Of a stretch of 64,000 nucleotides of DNA, positions 31,125-40,983 are shown in pieces. The notes under the pieces are model-generated. The model had not been told where the DNA came from, did no database searches, and saw only the letters and a program-made list of their open reading frames with translations. The position numbers were made by a program, and so were the translations under genes. The stretch comes from Betaproteobacteria bacterium (lineage in GTDB: Bacteria; Pseudomonadota; Gammaproteobacteria; Burkholderiales; Casimicrobiaceae), in the NCBI GenBank assembly GCA_016704895.1, contig JADIZG010000001.1, positions 1 through 64,000 on the forward strand, given 5' to 3'. Position 1 is the first letter of the stretch. The number at the start of each line of letters is the position of its first letter.

Positions 31125-31967
31125 GTGCCGCTCCGGCTCGACGTGGCCCAGGGCACTTCCGGCGCCGTGGCGCCCGGCACGAGGCTGCGCGAAGGCCGGC
31201 GCCTGGCCGTCGCGCTGGTGGCGGTCGTCGTCGCGCCCGCGTGGGGCCTGCTCGCGCTGTGGAGCGCGAGCCCGTACCGGGGCTACCTCGACCGCGTCGG
31301 CTGGGGAGACGCGATCGCGCTCTCGCCGCTCTGCGGCGCGGTCCCCGGCGGCGAGGTCGTCGTCCCGGCGCTCCGCCACGGCGCTCGCGTGGCTGCTGAT
31401 GATCGCGGCGATGATGGTCCCGACCGGCTCCCGCTGGTCGGGATGTTCCTGCGCATCGTGGCAGGGCGCCCGGACGCCGGCGCGCTGGTCGCGGCGGTAC
31501 TGGGAGGCTACGTCGCCGCATGGATGGGCTTCGGCGTGGTCGCCCATGCGGCGGACGCCGGCGTCCGCGCCGCGGCCGCCGGGTCGCCGTGGCTCGTGGC
31601 GCACGCGTGGGCGCTGGGCGCCGGTGTCCTCGCGCTCGCCGGGGCGTTCCAGTTCTCCGCGCTCAAGTACCGCTGCCTCGAGCGTTGCCGCACCCCGTTC
31701 GGTTTCGTGAACGCGCACTGGCACGGCCGGCGCCCGTTGACCGAGTCGTTCCGGCTCGGCCTCGCCCACGGGGCCTTCTGCGTCGGCTGCTGCTGGGCGC
31801 TGATGCTCGTCATGTTCGTCGTCGGCATGGGCAACCCGGGCTGGATGCTCGTCCTCGCGGCCGCGATGGCGGCCGAGAAGAACCTGCCAGCGGGCCCGCG
31901 GCTCAGGACGCCGCTCGGCCTGGGCCTGCTCGCCTGGGCGGCCGCGATCGCGCTCGCCCGCGCCTGA
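31125..31967 (+). CDS. DUF2182-family membrane protein (two compensating frameshifts)
   Basis: Predicted metal-binding integral membrane protein. The outer parts share one frame (WGLLALWSASPYRGYLDR at the start; GAFQFSALKYRCLERCRTPFGF and LGLAHGAFCVGCCWALMLVMFVVGMGN at the end). The family core WLLMIAAMMVPT lies in another frame at about 31385-31425. Two indels flanking this block explain it. The GTG at 31125 is a tentative start. The Cys pairs in YRCLERC and CVGCC are characteristic. It directly follows the DUF1326 gene, probably as one operon. Confidence 0.7.
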   Translation: MPLRLDVAQGTSGAVAPGTRLREGRRLAVALVAVVVAPAWGLLALWSASPYRGYLDRVGWGDAIALSPLCGAVPGGEVVVPALRHGARVAADDRGDDGPDRLPLVGMFLRIVAGRPDAGALVAAVLGGYVAAWMGFGVVAHAADAGVRAAAAGSPWLVAHAWALGAGVLALAGAFQFSALKYRCLERCRTPFGFVNAHWHGRRPLTESFRLGLAHGAFCVGCCWALMLVMFVVGMGNPGWMLVLAAAMAAEKNLPAGPRLRTPLGLGLLAWAAAIALARA

Positions 31968-32136
31968 CCGTTCCCCGGGCCGGCCCGTTGCGCGGGCGTC
32001 GGGCGAGACGGCACCGATCGCCGGATTCGCGGTCCAACCAGTCGCGCCCGGTCCCGAACCGCGCGACAATCCGGGCCACGCGGCGGGCACCCGCCCGCCC
32101 CCGGCGCCGCGACGCCCCAGTCCCCAGGAGCCTCGG

Positions 32137-34441
32137 ATGAAGTTCCGCTTTCCCGTCGTCATCATCGACGAAGACTACCGCTCGGAGAACGCGAGCGGAC
32201 TCGGCATCCGTGCGCTCGCCCGGGCGATCGAGGCTGAGGGTGTCGAGGTGCTGGGCGTGACGAGCTACGGCGACCTCGCGAGTTTCGCGCAGCAGCAGAG
32301 CCGCGCGTCGGCGTTCATCCTGTCGATCGACGACGAGGAGCTGGTGCACGTCAGGCCCGAGGAGAGTCCCGCGCTCGCGAGCCTGCGGGCGTTCGTCGAG
32401 GAGATCCGCCGCCGCAACGCCGAGATCCCGGTGTTCCTGCACGGGGAGACGCGCACGTCGCGCCACATCCCGAACGACATCCTGCGGCAGCTGAACGGCT
32501 TCATCCACATGAACGAGGACACGCCGGAGTTCGTCGCGCGCGTCATCCTGCGCGAGGCCCGGACCTACCTCGACAGCCTCGCGCCGCCGTTCTTCCGCGC
32601 GCTCCTGCACTACGCGAGCGACGGCTCGTACTCGTGGCACTGCCCGGGCCACTCGGGCGGCGTCGCCTTCCTGAAGAGCCCGGTCGGCCAGATGTTCCAC
32701 CAGTTCTTCGGCGAGAACCTGCTGCGCGCCGACGTCTGCAATTCGGTCGACGAGCTGGGCCAGCTGCTCGACCACTCGGGGCCGGTGGCGGCGTCCGAGC
32801 GCAACGCCGCGCGCATCTTCGGCACCGACGAGCTGTTCTTCGTCACCAACGGCACGTCGTCGTCGAACAAGATGGTGTGGCACGCGACGGTGGCGCCCGG
32901 CGACGTCGTGATCGTCGACCGCAACTGCCACAAGTCGATCCTGCACGCGATCATGATGACGGGCGCGATCCCGGTGTTCCTCACGCCGACGCGCAACCAC
33001 TACGGGATCATCGGTCCGATCCCGCAGAGCGAGTTCCGCTGGGAGAACATCGAGCGCAAGATCCGCGCGCACCCGTTCGCCCGCGACGTCAAGGCGAAGC
33101 CGCGCATCCTGACGATCACGCAGAGCACCTACGACGGCGTGCTCTACAACGTCGAGACGATCAAGGAGCTGCTCGGGACGAAGATCGACACGCTGCACTT
33201 CGACGAGGCGTGGCTGCCGCACGCCACGTTCCACGACTTCTACCGCGGCATGCACGCGATCGGCCGCGACCGGCCGCGCTCGCGCGACGCGCTGATCTTC
33301 GCGACGCAGTCGACGCACAAGCTGCTCGCCGGGCTGTCGCAGGCCTCGCAGATCCTCGTGCAGAACAGCGAGACGCGGCAGCTCGACCGCCACCGCTTCA
33401 ACGAGGCGTACCTGATGCACACGTCGACCTCGCCGCAGTACGCGATCATCGCCTCGTGCGACGTCGCGGCGGCGATGATGGAGCCGCCGGGCGGGCACGG
33501 CGCTGGTCGAGGAGTCGATCGCGGAGGCGCTCGACTTCCGGCGCGCGATGCGCAAGGTCGACGAGGAGTTCGGCGACTCGTGGTGGTTCAAGGTCTGGGG
33601 GCCGGACAAGCTCGCGCCCGAGGGCATCGGCAACCGCGACGACTGGATCATCCGCGCCGGCGACCGCTGGCACGGCTTCGGCGACCTCGCGCCGGGCTTC
33701 AACATGCTCGACCCGATCAAGGCGACGGTGCTGACGCCCGGCCTCGACGTCGACGGCGACTTCGCCGACACCGGCATCCCCGCGTCGATCGTCACCAAGT
33801 ACCTCGCCGAGCACGGCGTGATCGTCGAGAAGACGGGCCTCTACTCGTTCTTCATCATGTTCACGATCGGCATCACGAAGGGGCGCTGGAACACCCTCGT
33901 GACCGCGCTGCAGCAGTTCAAGGCGGACTACGACAAGAACCAGCCGCTGTGGCGCGTGCTCCCCGAGTTCGTCCAGGCGCATCCGCGCTACGAGCGGATC
34001 GGGCTGCGCGAACTGTGCGACGCGATCCACGGCATCTACCGCGCCAACGACATCGGGCGGCTCACGACCGAGATGTACATGTCGAACCTCGAGCCCGCGA
34101 TGAAGCCGGCCGACGCGTTCGCGCGGATGGCGCACCGCGAGATCGAGCGCGTCGAGATCGACGACCTCGAGGGCCGCGTCACGAGCGCGCTGCTGACGCC
34201 CTACCCGCCGGGCATCCCGCTGCTGATCCCGGGCGAGCGCTTCAACCGGCAGATCGTCAAGTACCTGCAGTTCGCGCGCGACTTCAACGAGCGCTTCCCC
34301 GGCTTCGACACCGACATCCACGGGCTCGTCGAGGAAGAAATCAACGGGCGCAAGCGCTACTTCGTCGACTGCGTCGCGGGGGCGAAGGTGATCGCGGCGA
34401 AGCCGAACCTGCGCGTGCGCAGCGTGCGCAAGGCCTCCTGA
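32137..34441 (+). CDS. Orn/Lys/Arg decarboxylase, inducible AdiA/LdcC type (one frameshift)
   Basis: PLP-dependent basic amino-acid decarboxylase of fold type I, about 767 residues when corrected. N-terminal wing domain (VVIIDEDYRSENASGLGIRAL), core with HCPGHSGGVAFLKSP, the DEAW of the cofactor pocket and the Schiff-base lysine in STHKLLAGLSQASQI. A G run at 33493-33497 holds one surplus base: before it EPPGG, after it TALVEESIAEALDFRR continues to 34441. CAGGAG precedes the ATG. Which amino acid is used (arginine, lysine or ornithine) cannot be settled by eye. Confidence 0.88.
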
Positions 34442-34466
34442 CCGCGCGGCCGGGCGCGGGAACGGG

Positions 34467-36482
34467 ATGCGGACGTTGCGCTGGATCGCGGTCGCGGGGG
34501 CGGCCGTCGTCGCGCTCGTCGTCGTCGCGGCCATCGTCGCGTACGCGACGATCGACACGCAGGCGATCGCGCGCTACGCCGCCGACGAGGTCTCGCGCGT
34601 CACGGGCCGCAGGGTCGACGCGCGCGGTCCGGTGACCATCGCGTTCTGGCCGCGCCTCGCGGTCGTCGCGCACGACGTCACGATCGCCAATCCGCCGGGG
34701 GCGTCGAGGCCCGAGCTCGCTCGCGCCGGCGTCGTCCGCGGCGGCGTCGCGACCTGGCCGCTGCTGGTGTCGCGCCGCGTGGTCGCCGACGGGATCGAGA
34801 TCGAAGGCCTCGACCTCCTGCTCGAGACGCTGCCGGACGGCCGCGGCAACTGGCAACTCGCGGAGGCGGGCGTCCCCGCGGGCGCGGAGGCGGGCAAGGG
34901 CGCCCCGGCCGCGGTGCCGGTCACGCTCGCCGGCGCGATCCGGATCGTCGGAGCGAAGCTCGCGTGGCGGCCGCCGGATGGCGGCGACGCGACCGTCATC
35001 GCGATTCCGCGTTTCGAGGTCGCGCCGGAGAGCGGTGGCCGGTTCGCGTGGCAGGGCACGCTCGAGCACGAGGGCACGCGCTGGACGCTCGTCGCGACGA
35101 CGGGCGACCCCACGATGGCGGTGCGCGGGCGCGTTCCGTTCGACATCGACGCGAAGCTCGCCGGCGGCGGCGTCACGCTGACCGCGAAGGGCCGCGCCGA
35201 GCAGCGCGACACCGGGCCGGCCGCGGTGCTCGATGCGAGCGCTGCGTGGGACGCGGGCAGCGAGCGCATGGCGCGGTGGGCGCCCGATCTCGCGCCCGAG
35301 GCGGGGCGCGTCTCGGCGCGGATCGACGCGCGCGACGGGCGCTACGCGTTCGGCGCGATCGCCGGCGCGATCGCCGGAACGAAGGTCGACGGCAACCTCG
35401 AGGTCGACACGAAGGGCAAGGTGCCGCGCATCGGCGGTCGGCTGCACGCCGACACGGTCGACCTCGTGCGCGAGCGTCCCTCCGCGCGCGCCGCTGCGGG
35501 GACGGCAGCGACGGGACCCGCGAAAGGGGATTCGTCTCCCCTGGGCAAGCTCGCGAGCTTCGACGCCGACCTCGACTTCGTCGTCGATCGCCTCCGGGTG
35601 CGCGAAGGTGTCGACGCCACGAACGCCCGCGGCAGAGTCGTCGTCGAAGGAGGGCGCCTCGCGGTCGAGCCGATCGACGTCGACGTCGCGGGCGGCAGGA
35701 TCTCGGGCAGCGTGCGTGCGGACGCCGCGACCGCCCGCGGCCGGGTGGTCGCCGACGGGCGAGGGATCGAGATGGCGCGGCTCCTGGGCAAGCTCGATCC
35801 GGGACGCAACGCCTCGGGCGGCACGACGACGTTCGCCATCGACCTGCAGGGCCCGGCGCAGTCGCCGCAGCGCTTCCTCGCGGGGGCCTCAGGGTCGATG
35901 CGCGCGGACGTGGGGCCGGCGCGCGTCAAGGGCGTCGCGCTCGACGCCGGCGGCGAGGCGATGTCGCGCGTCCTCGACGCGCTCAACCCGTTCCGGCGCG
36001 TCGACCAGGGAACCGAGCTCCAGTGCATCGTCGCGCGGCTCGCGGTGCGCGACGGCGTCGCGCATGCCGACCGGACGCTCGCGATCGAGACCTCGCGCCT
36101 CACGGCGTCGGCGTCGGGAACGATCGACTTCGGGCGCCAGACGCTCGACCTGCTGGTGCGGCCGCGCTCGCGCAAGGTCGCGGGGATACCGGCGGTCGAC
36201 CTCGCCGAGGTCGTGCGCGTCAGCGGGCCGTTCGCGAGTCCGGGCGTGCGCCTCGACACGATGGGGGCGGCGAAGACCGCGCTCGCGATCGGCGGCGTCG
36301 TCGCGAGCGGCGGCTGGGGAATGCTCGCCACGCCGCTGCTGTCGTCGGGCGACGACCCGAGCCCCTGCGCGACGGCGCGCGCCGGCGGCAAGCCGGCGGC
36401 GACGCAGCAGGAACGCGCTCCCGCTCAGCAGCAGAGTCCCGAGGACGTGGTCCGATCGCTGCGCGGGCTGTTCAAGCGCTGA
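34467..36482 (+). CDS. AsmA-family envelope protein
   Basis: 671-residue protein with one N-terminal membrane anchor (about residues 7-28, Val/Ala-rich). It continues with the AsmA pattern GRRVDARGPVTIAFWPRLAVVAHDVTIANPP and a C-terminal AsmA_2-like region (about 460-620, DFGRQTLDLLVRPRSRKVAGI). Proteins of this family act between the inner and outer membranes, probably in phospholipid transport. The frame is intact and starts 25 bases after the decarboxylase; no functional link between them is evident. Confidence 0.85.
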   Translation: MRTLRWIAVAGAAVVALVVVAAIVAYATIDTQAIARYAADEVSRVTGRRVDARGPVTIAFWPRLAVVAHDVTIANPPGASRPELARAGVVRGGVATWPLLVSRRVVADGIEIEGLDLLLETLPDGRGNWQLAEAGVPAGAEAGKGAPAAVPVTLAGAIRIVGAKLAWRPPDGGDATVIAIPRFEVAPESGGRFAWQGTLEHEGTRWTLVATTGDPTMAVRGRVPFDIDAKLAGGGVTLTAKGRAEQRDTGPAAVLDASAAWDAGSERMARWAPDLAPEAGRVSARIDARDGRYAFGAIAGAIAGTKVDGNLEVDTKGKVPRIGGRLHADTVDLVRERPSARAAAGTAATGPAKGDSSPLGKLASFDADLDFVVDRLRVREGVDATNARGRVVVEGGRLAVEPIDVDVAGGRISGSVRADAATARGRVVADGRGIEMARLLGKLDPGRNASGGTTTFAIDLQGPAQSPQRFLAGASGSMRADVGPARVKGVALDAGGEAMSRVLDALNPFRRVDQGTELQCIVARLAVRDGVAHADRTLAIETSRLTASASGTIDFGRQTLDLLVRPRSRKVAGIPAVDLAEVVRVSGPFASPGVRLDTMGAAKTALAIGGVVASGGWGMLATPLLSSGDDPSPCATARAGGKPAATQQERAPAQQQSPEDVVRSLRGLFKR

Positions 36483-36524
36483 TCGGCACCGCTACGGCCC
36501 GCACCGGGGCGCCGCGGGCCGCGA

Positions 36525-37514
36525 TCACGCCGCGACGCGAGTCGCGGCCTCCCTGGCCGGAGCACCGCCGGCGGTCGTCGCGTCGAGCGGCCCACGTCCG
36601 CGCGCGGCGCGCGCCGCGACGCAGGCGAGCACGCAGGACGCGATCCGGCTCTCCATCGTCTCGTTGCGGGCGGTGGCGACGATGGGCACGCGTGCGCCGA
36701 GCACCAGCCCGGCAGTGAGCGCGCCGGTGACGGCGACGAGCGTGCGCACCACCATCACTGCGCATTCCATCGTCGGCGCGACGAGCACGTCGGCGCGGCC
36801 GGCGACCTCCGACGACGCGCCCTGCAGGCGCGCCGCTTCGGACGAGAGCGCGACGTCCGGCGTCATCGGCCCGTCGACGCGCGCGCCGTGCATCGCGCCG
36901 CCGGCGGCCATCGCCTTCAGCGCGGTCGCGTCGGCCGTGGACGCGAACGCGGCCGAAGGGCCGTCGACGGCGGCGAGCAGCGCGACGGCGGGCCTCGCGA
37001 TCCCGAGCGAGACCGCGAGCTCGATCGTGTTCGAGAGGATGTCGCGTTTCGCGGCGAGCGTCGGTGCCACGTTGAGACGGTCGTCCGCGACGATCAGCGG
37101 CTGCGCACGCCCGGGGACGTCGAGCAGCGTCGCGTGCGACAGCCGACTGTCGGTCCGCAGCCCGTTCTCCGGTGCCGCGACCGGCGTCAGCAGCGCGCCG
37201 TCCGAGAGCATCCCCTTGACGAGCGCCTCCACGCGGCCCTCGCGCGCGAGTTGCACGGCGCGCTCGGCCGCGGCGGCGCTGTCGTCCGCCGTGTCGACGA
37301 TCGGGAGACGCGAGATGTCGAGCCCCGCGCGCATCGCCGTGTCGCGGATGCGGGCGTCGGGGCCGACGAGGGTCGGCGCGAGGTAGCCGGCGAAGGCGCC
37401 CGCGAGCGCGAGCTGCAGCGAATCGACGTCGCACGGGTACACGACGGCGGCCGGCAGCGGGGGCAGCTGGCGCGCCCGCTCGACGAGCTTCTGGAGGTTC
37501 GCCCGGAGAGGCAT
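36525..37514 (-). CDS. Phosphate acetyl/butyryltransferase
   Basis: 329-residue member of the Pta/Ptb family, which interconverts acyl-CoA and acyl phosphate. Family features include AVVYPCDVDSLQLAL near the N-terminus, GMLSDGALL, LIVADDRLNVAPTLAAKRDIL, and the closing VPIVATARNETMESRIASC. The ATG at 37514 gives the usual length. No acetate or butyrate kinase is adjacent on either side in this window, so the expected partner is missing or lost in the poor-quality stretch upstream. Acetyl versus butyryl preference is not determined. Confidence 0.85.
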   Translation of the reverse strand: MPLRANLQKLVERARQLPPLPAAVVYPCDVDSLQLALAGAFAGYLAPTLVGPDARIRDTAMRAGLDISRLPIVDTADDSAAAAERAVQLAREGRVEALVKGMLSDGALLTPVAAPENGLRTDSRLSHATLLDVPGRAQPLIVADDRLNVAPTLAAKRDILSNTIELAVSLGIARPAVALLAAVDGPSAAFASTADATALKAMAAGGAMHGARVDGPMTPDVALSSEAARLQGASSEVAGRADVLVAPTMECAVMVVRTLVAVTGALTAGLVLGARVPIVATARNETMESRIASCVLACVAARAARGRGPLDATTAGGAPAREAATRVAA

Positions 37515-38054
37515 GGCGGGTGAAGCGTCGCAACCCGGCGGGGGCTTGTCAATGACCGCCGACGGATGGTGCTTCCCGGCAGTCCTGCGGCGGGGCCCCT
37601 CGCCGACGACCCGCGGCCCCGGGGGCCGCGGGGCCGAGGGCCCGGGGCGGCGGCCCCCGGGGGGGGGCGGGGCGCCCCCGGGCCGCGCCCGGCCCGCCCC
37701 GGGGGGGGAGGGGGGGGGGGCGGCCGGGCAGCCCGTTGTCGATCCCCGGCCGGGGGGCGGCCCGGCCCCGCGGGGGGGCCCGCGGCCTCTTGGATGGGGC
37801 GACCGCAGACCTGCGTGTCGGCCGCCTGGCGGGGATCGCAAGCGCGCGTCGTCGATCCCCGGCCATGGGCCGGGGCCCCTCGCCGACGCAGCGACCCCGC
37901 GGGGGGGGGGGGGGGGGGGGGGGGGGTGGCGCCCCCGCGCGCGCACGCGCCGCGGCCTCTTTGGGCCTGGGCGGGGCCAGGTGCGGTCGTGGCCGCCGGC
38001 GGCGGCAGCGCGTCGTCGATCCCGGCCGCGCGGGCCCGCCAACGCAGCGACCCG
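37515..38054. other. Low-quality, G-rich stretch between pta and dctM
   Basis: 540 bases without a believable gene. G and C make up nearly all positions, with G runs of eight to ten and one of more than twenty-five near 37902-37926. Only about the first 45 and last 40 bases look like ordinary sequence. Open frames here are an effect of the composition. This probably replaces an intergenic region, or possibly a lost gene, by erroneous bases. Confidence 0.75.
37592..38054. repeat. Degenerate tandem copies inside the G-rich stretch
   Basis: Three short blocks recur in damaged form. GT(C/T)GTCGATCCC(C)GGCC occurs near 37735, 37849 and 38012. GGGCCCCTCGCCGACG occurs near 37594 and 37873, with a variant near 38034. 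GCGGCCTCTT occurs near 37783 and 37952. Spacing is about 160-170 bases between the later copies. The last copy joins the normal 3' end of dctM, so earlier ones look like repeated poor reads of the same place. Confidence 0.6.
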
Positions 38055-39371
38055 CTACAACTTCAACGCCACGCGAGCGACGGAGGGAACGAAGACGATC
38101 AGCAGGACGCGCAGGAGATCCGACACGAGGAAAGGCACGATGCCCTTGAACGTCTCGATCATCGGCACGTCGCGGGCCATGCTGCTGATGATGAACACGT
38201 TCATGCCGACCGGGGGCGTGATCAGCCCGATCTCGACGACCATCAGCGCCAGGATGCCGAACCAGATCGCCTTCGGGTCGTCCGCCAGGCCCCAGAAATC
38301 GGTGCCCATGATGATCGGGAAGAAGATCGGAATCGTCAGCAGCAGCATCGACAGGCTGTCCATGATGCAGCCGAGGACCAGGTAGATCAGGATGATCGTC
38401 GCGAGGATGCCGAGCGGCGGGATGCCGAGCCCGGTGACCCAGGCGGCGAGCTCCTTCGGAAGCATCGTCAGCGCGAGGAAGACGTTCAGGATGTCCGCGC
38501 CGAGCATGATGAGGAAGATCATCCCGGTCGCCGCAGCGGTGCCGTAGAGGCATTCGAGGAACCCGCGTCCCTTGAGGCCGCCGGACCGCCAGGCGACGAA
38601 CGCCGTGGCGAGCGCGCCGATCGACGCCGCCTCGGTGGGCGTGAAGATCCCGCCGTAGATGCCGCCGATGACCACGAGGAAGATCAGCACGACCGGCCAG
38701 ACCTCGACGAGGGCGCGCAGCCGCTGGCTCCACGGCAGGGGGGCACCTGCCGGCGCCTGCTCGGGAGAGACACGCGCGATGATGCCGATCACGACCATGT
38801 AGCCGACGGCCGCGATGATGCCGGGAACGAACGCGGCCATGAAGAGCTTCGCGATGTTCTGCTCGGTCAGGATCGCGTAGATCACGAGCGGCACCGACGG
38901 GGGGATCAGGATGCCAAGCGTTCCGCCGGCGGCGATCGCGGCGGTCGCGAGCCGCGGCGAATACCGTTGGCGGCGGAGCTCGGGCAGCGCGACCTGCCCC
39001 ATCGTCGCCGCGGTCGCGAGCGACGAGCCGCAGATGGCGCCGAACCCGGCGCAGGCGGAGATCGCCGCCATCGCCATGCCGCCGCGCCAGTGTCCGATCA
39101 AGGCGTTGCCGGCCTGGAACAGCGCTCGCGACAGACCGCCGTGCGTGGCGAACTGGCCCATCAGCAGGAACAGCGGCACGACCGACAGGTCGTAGACCGA
39201 GTACCGGGCGTAGACCGCGGACTGCAGGTACTTGAGCAGCGGCCCGAGGCCGGACACCCAGACGTAGCCGATCGAACCGGCGGCCAGCATCGCGATCCCG
39301 ATGTGGACGCGCAGCGCCAGCAGCGCGAGCATCAGCACGCCGATCACGGCTCCCTGCTCGACGCCGGTCAC
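38055..39371 (-). CDS. dctM: TRAP transporter large permease subunit (DctM)
   Basis: 438-residue, about twelve-helix permease of the tripartite ATP-independent periplasmic family, driven by an ion gradient. Landmarks: GFGAICGSSLATAATMG, GGTLGILIPPSVPLVIYA, FTPTEAASIGAL and LITPPVGMNVFI. The GTG start at 39371 overlaps the dctQ stop (GTGA). The stop lies at the edge of the low-quality stretch. It is divergent from the molybdoenzyme operon and may import its substrate. Confidence 0.93.
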   Translation of the reverse strand: MTGVEQGAVIGVLMLALLALRVHIGIAMLAAGSIGYVWVSGLGPLLKYLQSAVYARYSVYDLSVVPLFLLMGQFATHGGLSRALFQAGNALIGHWRGGMAMAAISACAGFGAICGSSLATAATMGQVALPELRRQRYSPRLATAAIAAGGTLGILIPPSVPLVIYAILTEQNIAKLFMAAFVPGIIAAVGYMVVIGIIARVSPEQAPAGAPLPWSQRLRALVEVWPVVLIFLVVIGGIYGGIFTPTEAASIGALATAFVAWRSGGLKGRGFLECLYGTAAATGMIFLIMLGADILNVFLALTMLPKELAAWVTGLGIPPLGILATIILIYLVLGCIMDSLSMLLLTIPIFFPIIMGTDFWGLADDPKAIWFGILALMVVEIGLITPPVGMNVFIISSMARDVPMIETFKGIVPFLVSDLLRVLLIVFVPSVARVALKL

Positions 39372-39892
39372 GCGACACCCTTTCGCAGGTCGTCCCGGGC
39401 GATGAAGAGGGCCGCGAGACCGAGCAGCACGAACGAGAGCACCATCGGCGCGTAGGCCACCCACGTGGGGAACCCGATCAGCATCGACGCGTCTCCGGTG
39501 CGTTTGAGGTCGACCATGCCGATCGCGAGCCGCCACGCGACGACGAAGGCGAGCCCGGCGAGGAGAAGGCCCGCGGCGACGTCGAGCACGCGGTTCACCG
39601 ACGCCGGCATCCGGGTCGTGAAGAAGTCGACGATGACGTGCCCGCGGGCGATCTGGCAGTAGGGCAGCGACATCGACACGGCGACGGCGCACAGCACCTG
39701 GACCAGCTCGTAATCGCCCAGGATCGGCTTGCCGAGGAACGTCCGGCCGACGATGCTCGCCAGCGACATCGCCGCCATCAGGATGAGCAGGATGCCCGCG
39801 CCGACCGCGAACGCCTTGCACGTGGCGATCAGCAGGCGCCCGGCGGGACCGTGGTGGTGCGAATGCACCTCGTCGACGATGACATCGGCCAT
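39368..39892 (-). CDS. dctQ: TRAP transporter small permease subunit (DctQ)
   Basis: 174-residue, four-helix subunit. The family motif GRTFLGKPILGDYELVQ is followed by PYCQIARGHVIVDFFT. The N-terminus carries a His-rich HSHHHG stretch, which may be incidental. It starts at ATG 39892, 59 bases after dctP, and overlaps dctM by four bases. Confidence 0.9.
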   Translation of the reverse strand: MADVIVDEVHSHHHGPAGRLLIATCKAFAVGAGILLILMAAMSLASIVGRTFLGKPILGDYELVQVLCAVAVSMSLPYCQIARGHVIVDFFTTRMPASVNRVLDVAAGLLLAGLAFVVAWRLAIGMVDLKRTGDASMLIGFPTWVAYAPMVLSFVLLGLAALFIARDDLRKGVA

Positions 39893-39914
39893 GGGGATAC
39901 CAGGGGCACGTTCC

Positions 39915-39945
39915 GCGGCCGGGCGGCGTGGGGCCGCCCGGCCGC
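39915..39945 (-). repeat. Intercistronic hairpin between dctP and dctQ
   Basis: A perfect 13-base stem (GCGGCCGGGCGGC with its complement, five-base loop) lies just after the dctP stop, without a T-run. Structures at this place probably protect the 3' end of the dctP message, so that the binding protein is made in excess over the permease. Confidence 0.6.
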
Positions 39946-39951
39946 GCCGTG

Positions 39952-40983
39952 TTACTTCGTGTGCTTCTTCACCAGGTCGCGCGCGGCCTGCAGCAGCGCC
40001 TTGCCGTCCTGGCCCTTCGCGGTGATCGCGGCGGCCCACTGGTCGTCGAGCGCGTCGGTGGCCTTGCGCCAGCGGTTGAGCTCGTCGGCCGGGATCACGT
40101 TGATCTTCACGCCCGCCTCGGCGATCTTCTTGCGGGCCGGCACGTCGGCGTCGCCCTGGGTGCGGCCGAACATCGCCGACGTCTCGAGCCCGGAGTTCCG
40201 GTCGATCACGGCGCGCAGGTCGGCAGGCATCGACTGGTACTTGGCCAGGTTCATCGCCGTCGCGAAGATCGTCGCGCACATCGCGGGCTGGGTGCGGTCG
40301 GTTTCCGCGACGAACTTGGTGAGCTCGTCGAGCTTGATCGACGGCGCGATCTCGTAGGGCACGATCGCCCCGTCGATGACGCCCTTCGACAGGCCTTCCG
40401 GAATCCCGGGCAGCGGCATCCCGACCGGGGTCGCGCCCAGCATCGCCAGCATGCTGCTGGTCTGCCGGTTGGGCGCCCGGAGCTTGAGGCCCTTGAAGTC
40501 GGCCTGTGTGCGGACCGGCTGCTTCACCGTGTAGACGTTGCACGGTCCGTTGACGTTGACCGCGATGAGCTTCGTTTCCTTGAACTCGTCCTTCGCGTGC
40601 GTGCTCGCGAACTCCCAGGCGGCGCGGCTCGTCGCCTCGGGGGTGGTCGCCATGAACGGGAGCTCGAAGGCCTCGATCAGCGGGAAGCGCCCGGCGGTGT
40701 AGCCGGGGATCGTGAAGATCACGTCGACCACGCCGTCCTTCGCCTGGTCGTAGAGCTGCGGCGGCGACCCGCCGAGCTGCATCGACGGGAAGACGTCGCA
40801 CTTGATCCGGTTGTTCGAGTCCTTGGCGACCTTCTCGCACCAGGGCACGAGCATCGACACGTGCTGCGGCGACTTCGGGCTGCCCCAGTGATGCACCTTG
40901 AGCGTGACTTCTTGCGCTGCAGCATTCAGGCTCGCCGATGCACCGACGATCGCGGCTGCCAGCAATGAAAGGGTTTGTTTCAT
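39952..40983 (-). CDS. dctP: TRAP transporter substrate-binding protein (DctP)
   Basis: 343 residues with a Sec signal peptide (MKQTLSLLAAAIVGASASLNAAAQ). The mature domain is of the DctP type: VTLKVHHWGSPKSPQH at the start, a hinge segment FKGLKLRAPNRQTSSML with the substrate-carboxylate-binding Arg, and GVIDGAIVPYEIAPSIKL. AGGAGGA lies four bases before the ATG, suggesting strong translation. Most DctP proteins bind organic acids through the conserved Arg, so a carboxylated ligand is likely. The ligand itself is unknown. Confidence 0.92.
   Translation of the reverse strand: MKQTLSLLAAAIVGASASLNAAAQEVTLKVHHWGSPKSPQHVSMLVPWCEKVAKDSNNRIKCDVFPSMQLGGSPPQLYDQAKDGVVDVIFTIPGYTAGRFPLIEAFELPFMATTPEATSRAAWEFASTHAKDEFKETKLIAVNVNGPCNVYTVKQPVRTQADFKGLKLRAPNRQTSSMLAMLGATPVGMPLPGIPEGLSKGVIDGAIVPYEIAPSIKLDELTKFVAETDRTQPAMCATIFATAMNLAKYQSMPADLRAVIDRNSGLETSAMFGRTQGDADVPARKKIAEAGVKINVIPADELNRWRKATDALDDQWAAAITAKGQDGKALLQAARDLVKKHTK

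Noticed and set aside
37592..38054. CRISPR array or true satellite repeat
   Set aside because: Copies are irregular, decayed and mixed with homopolymer G; there are no uniform spacers and no cas genes.
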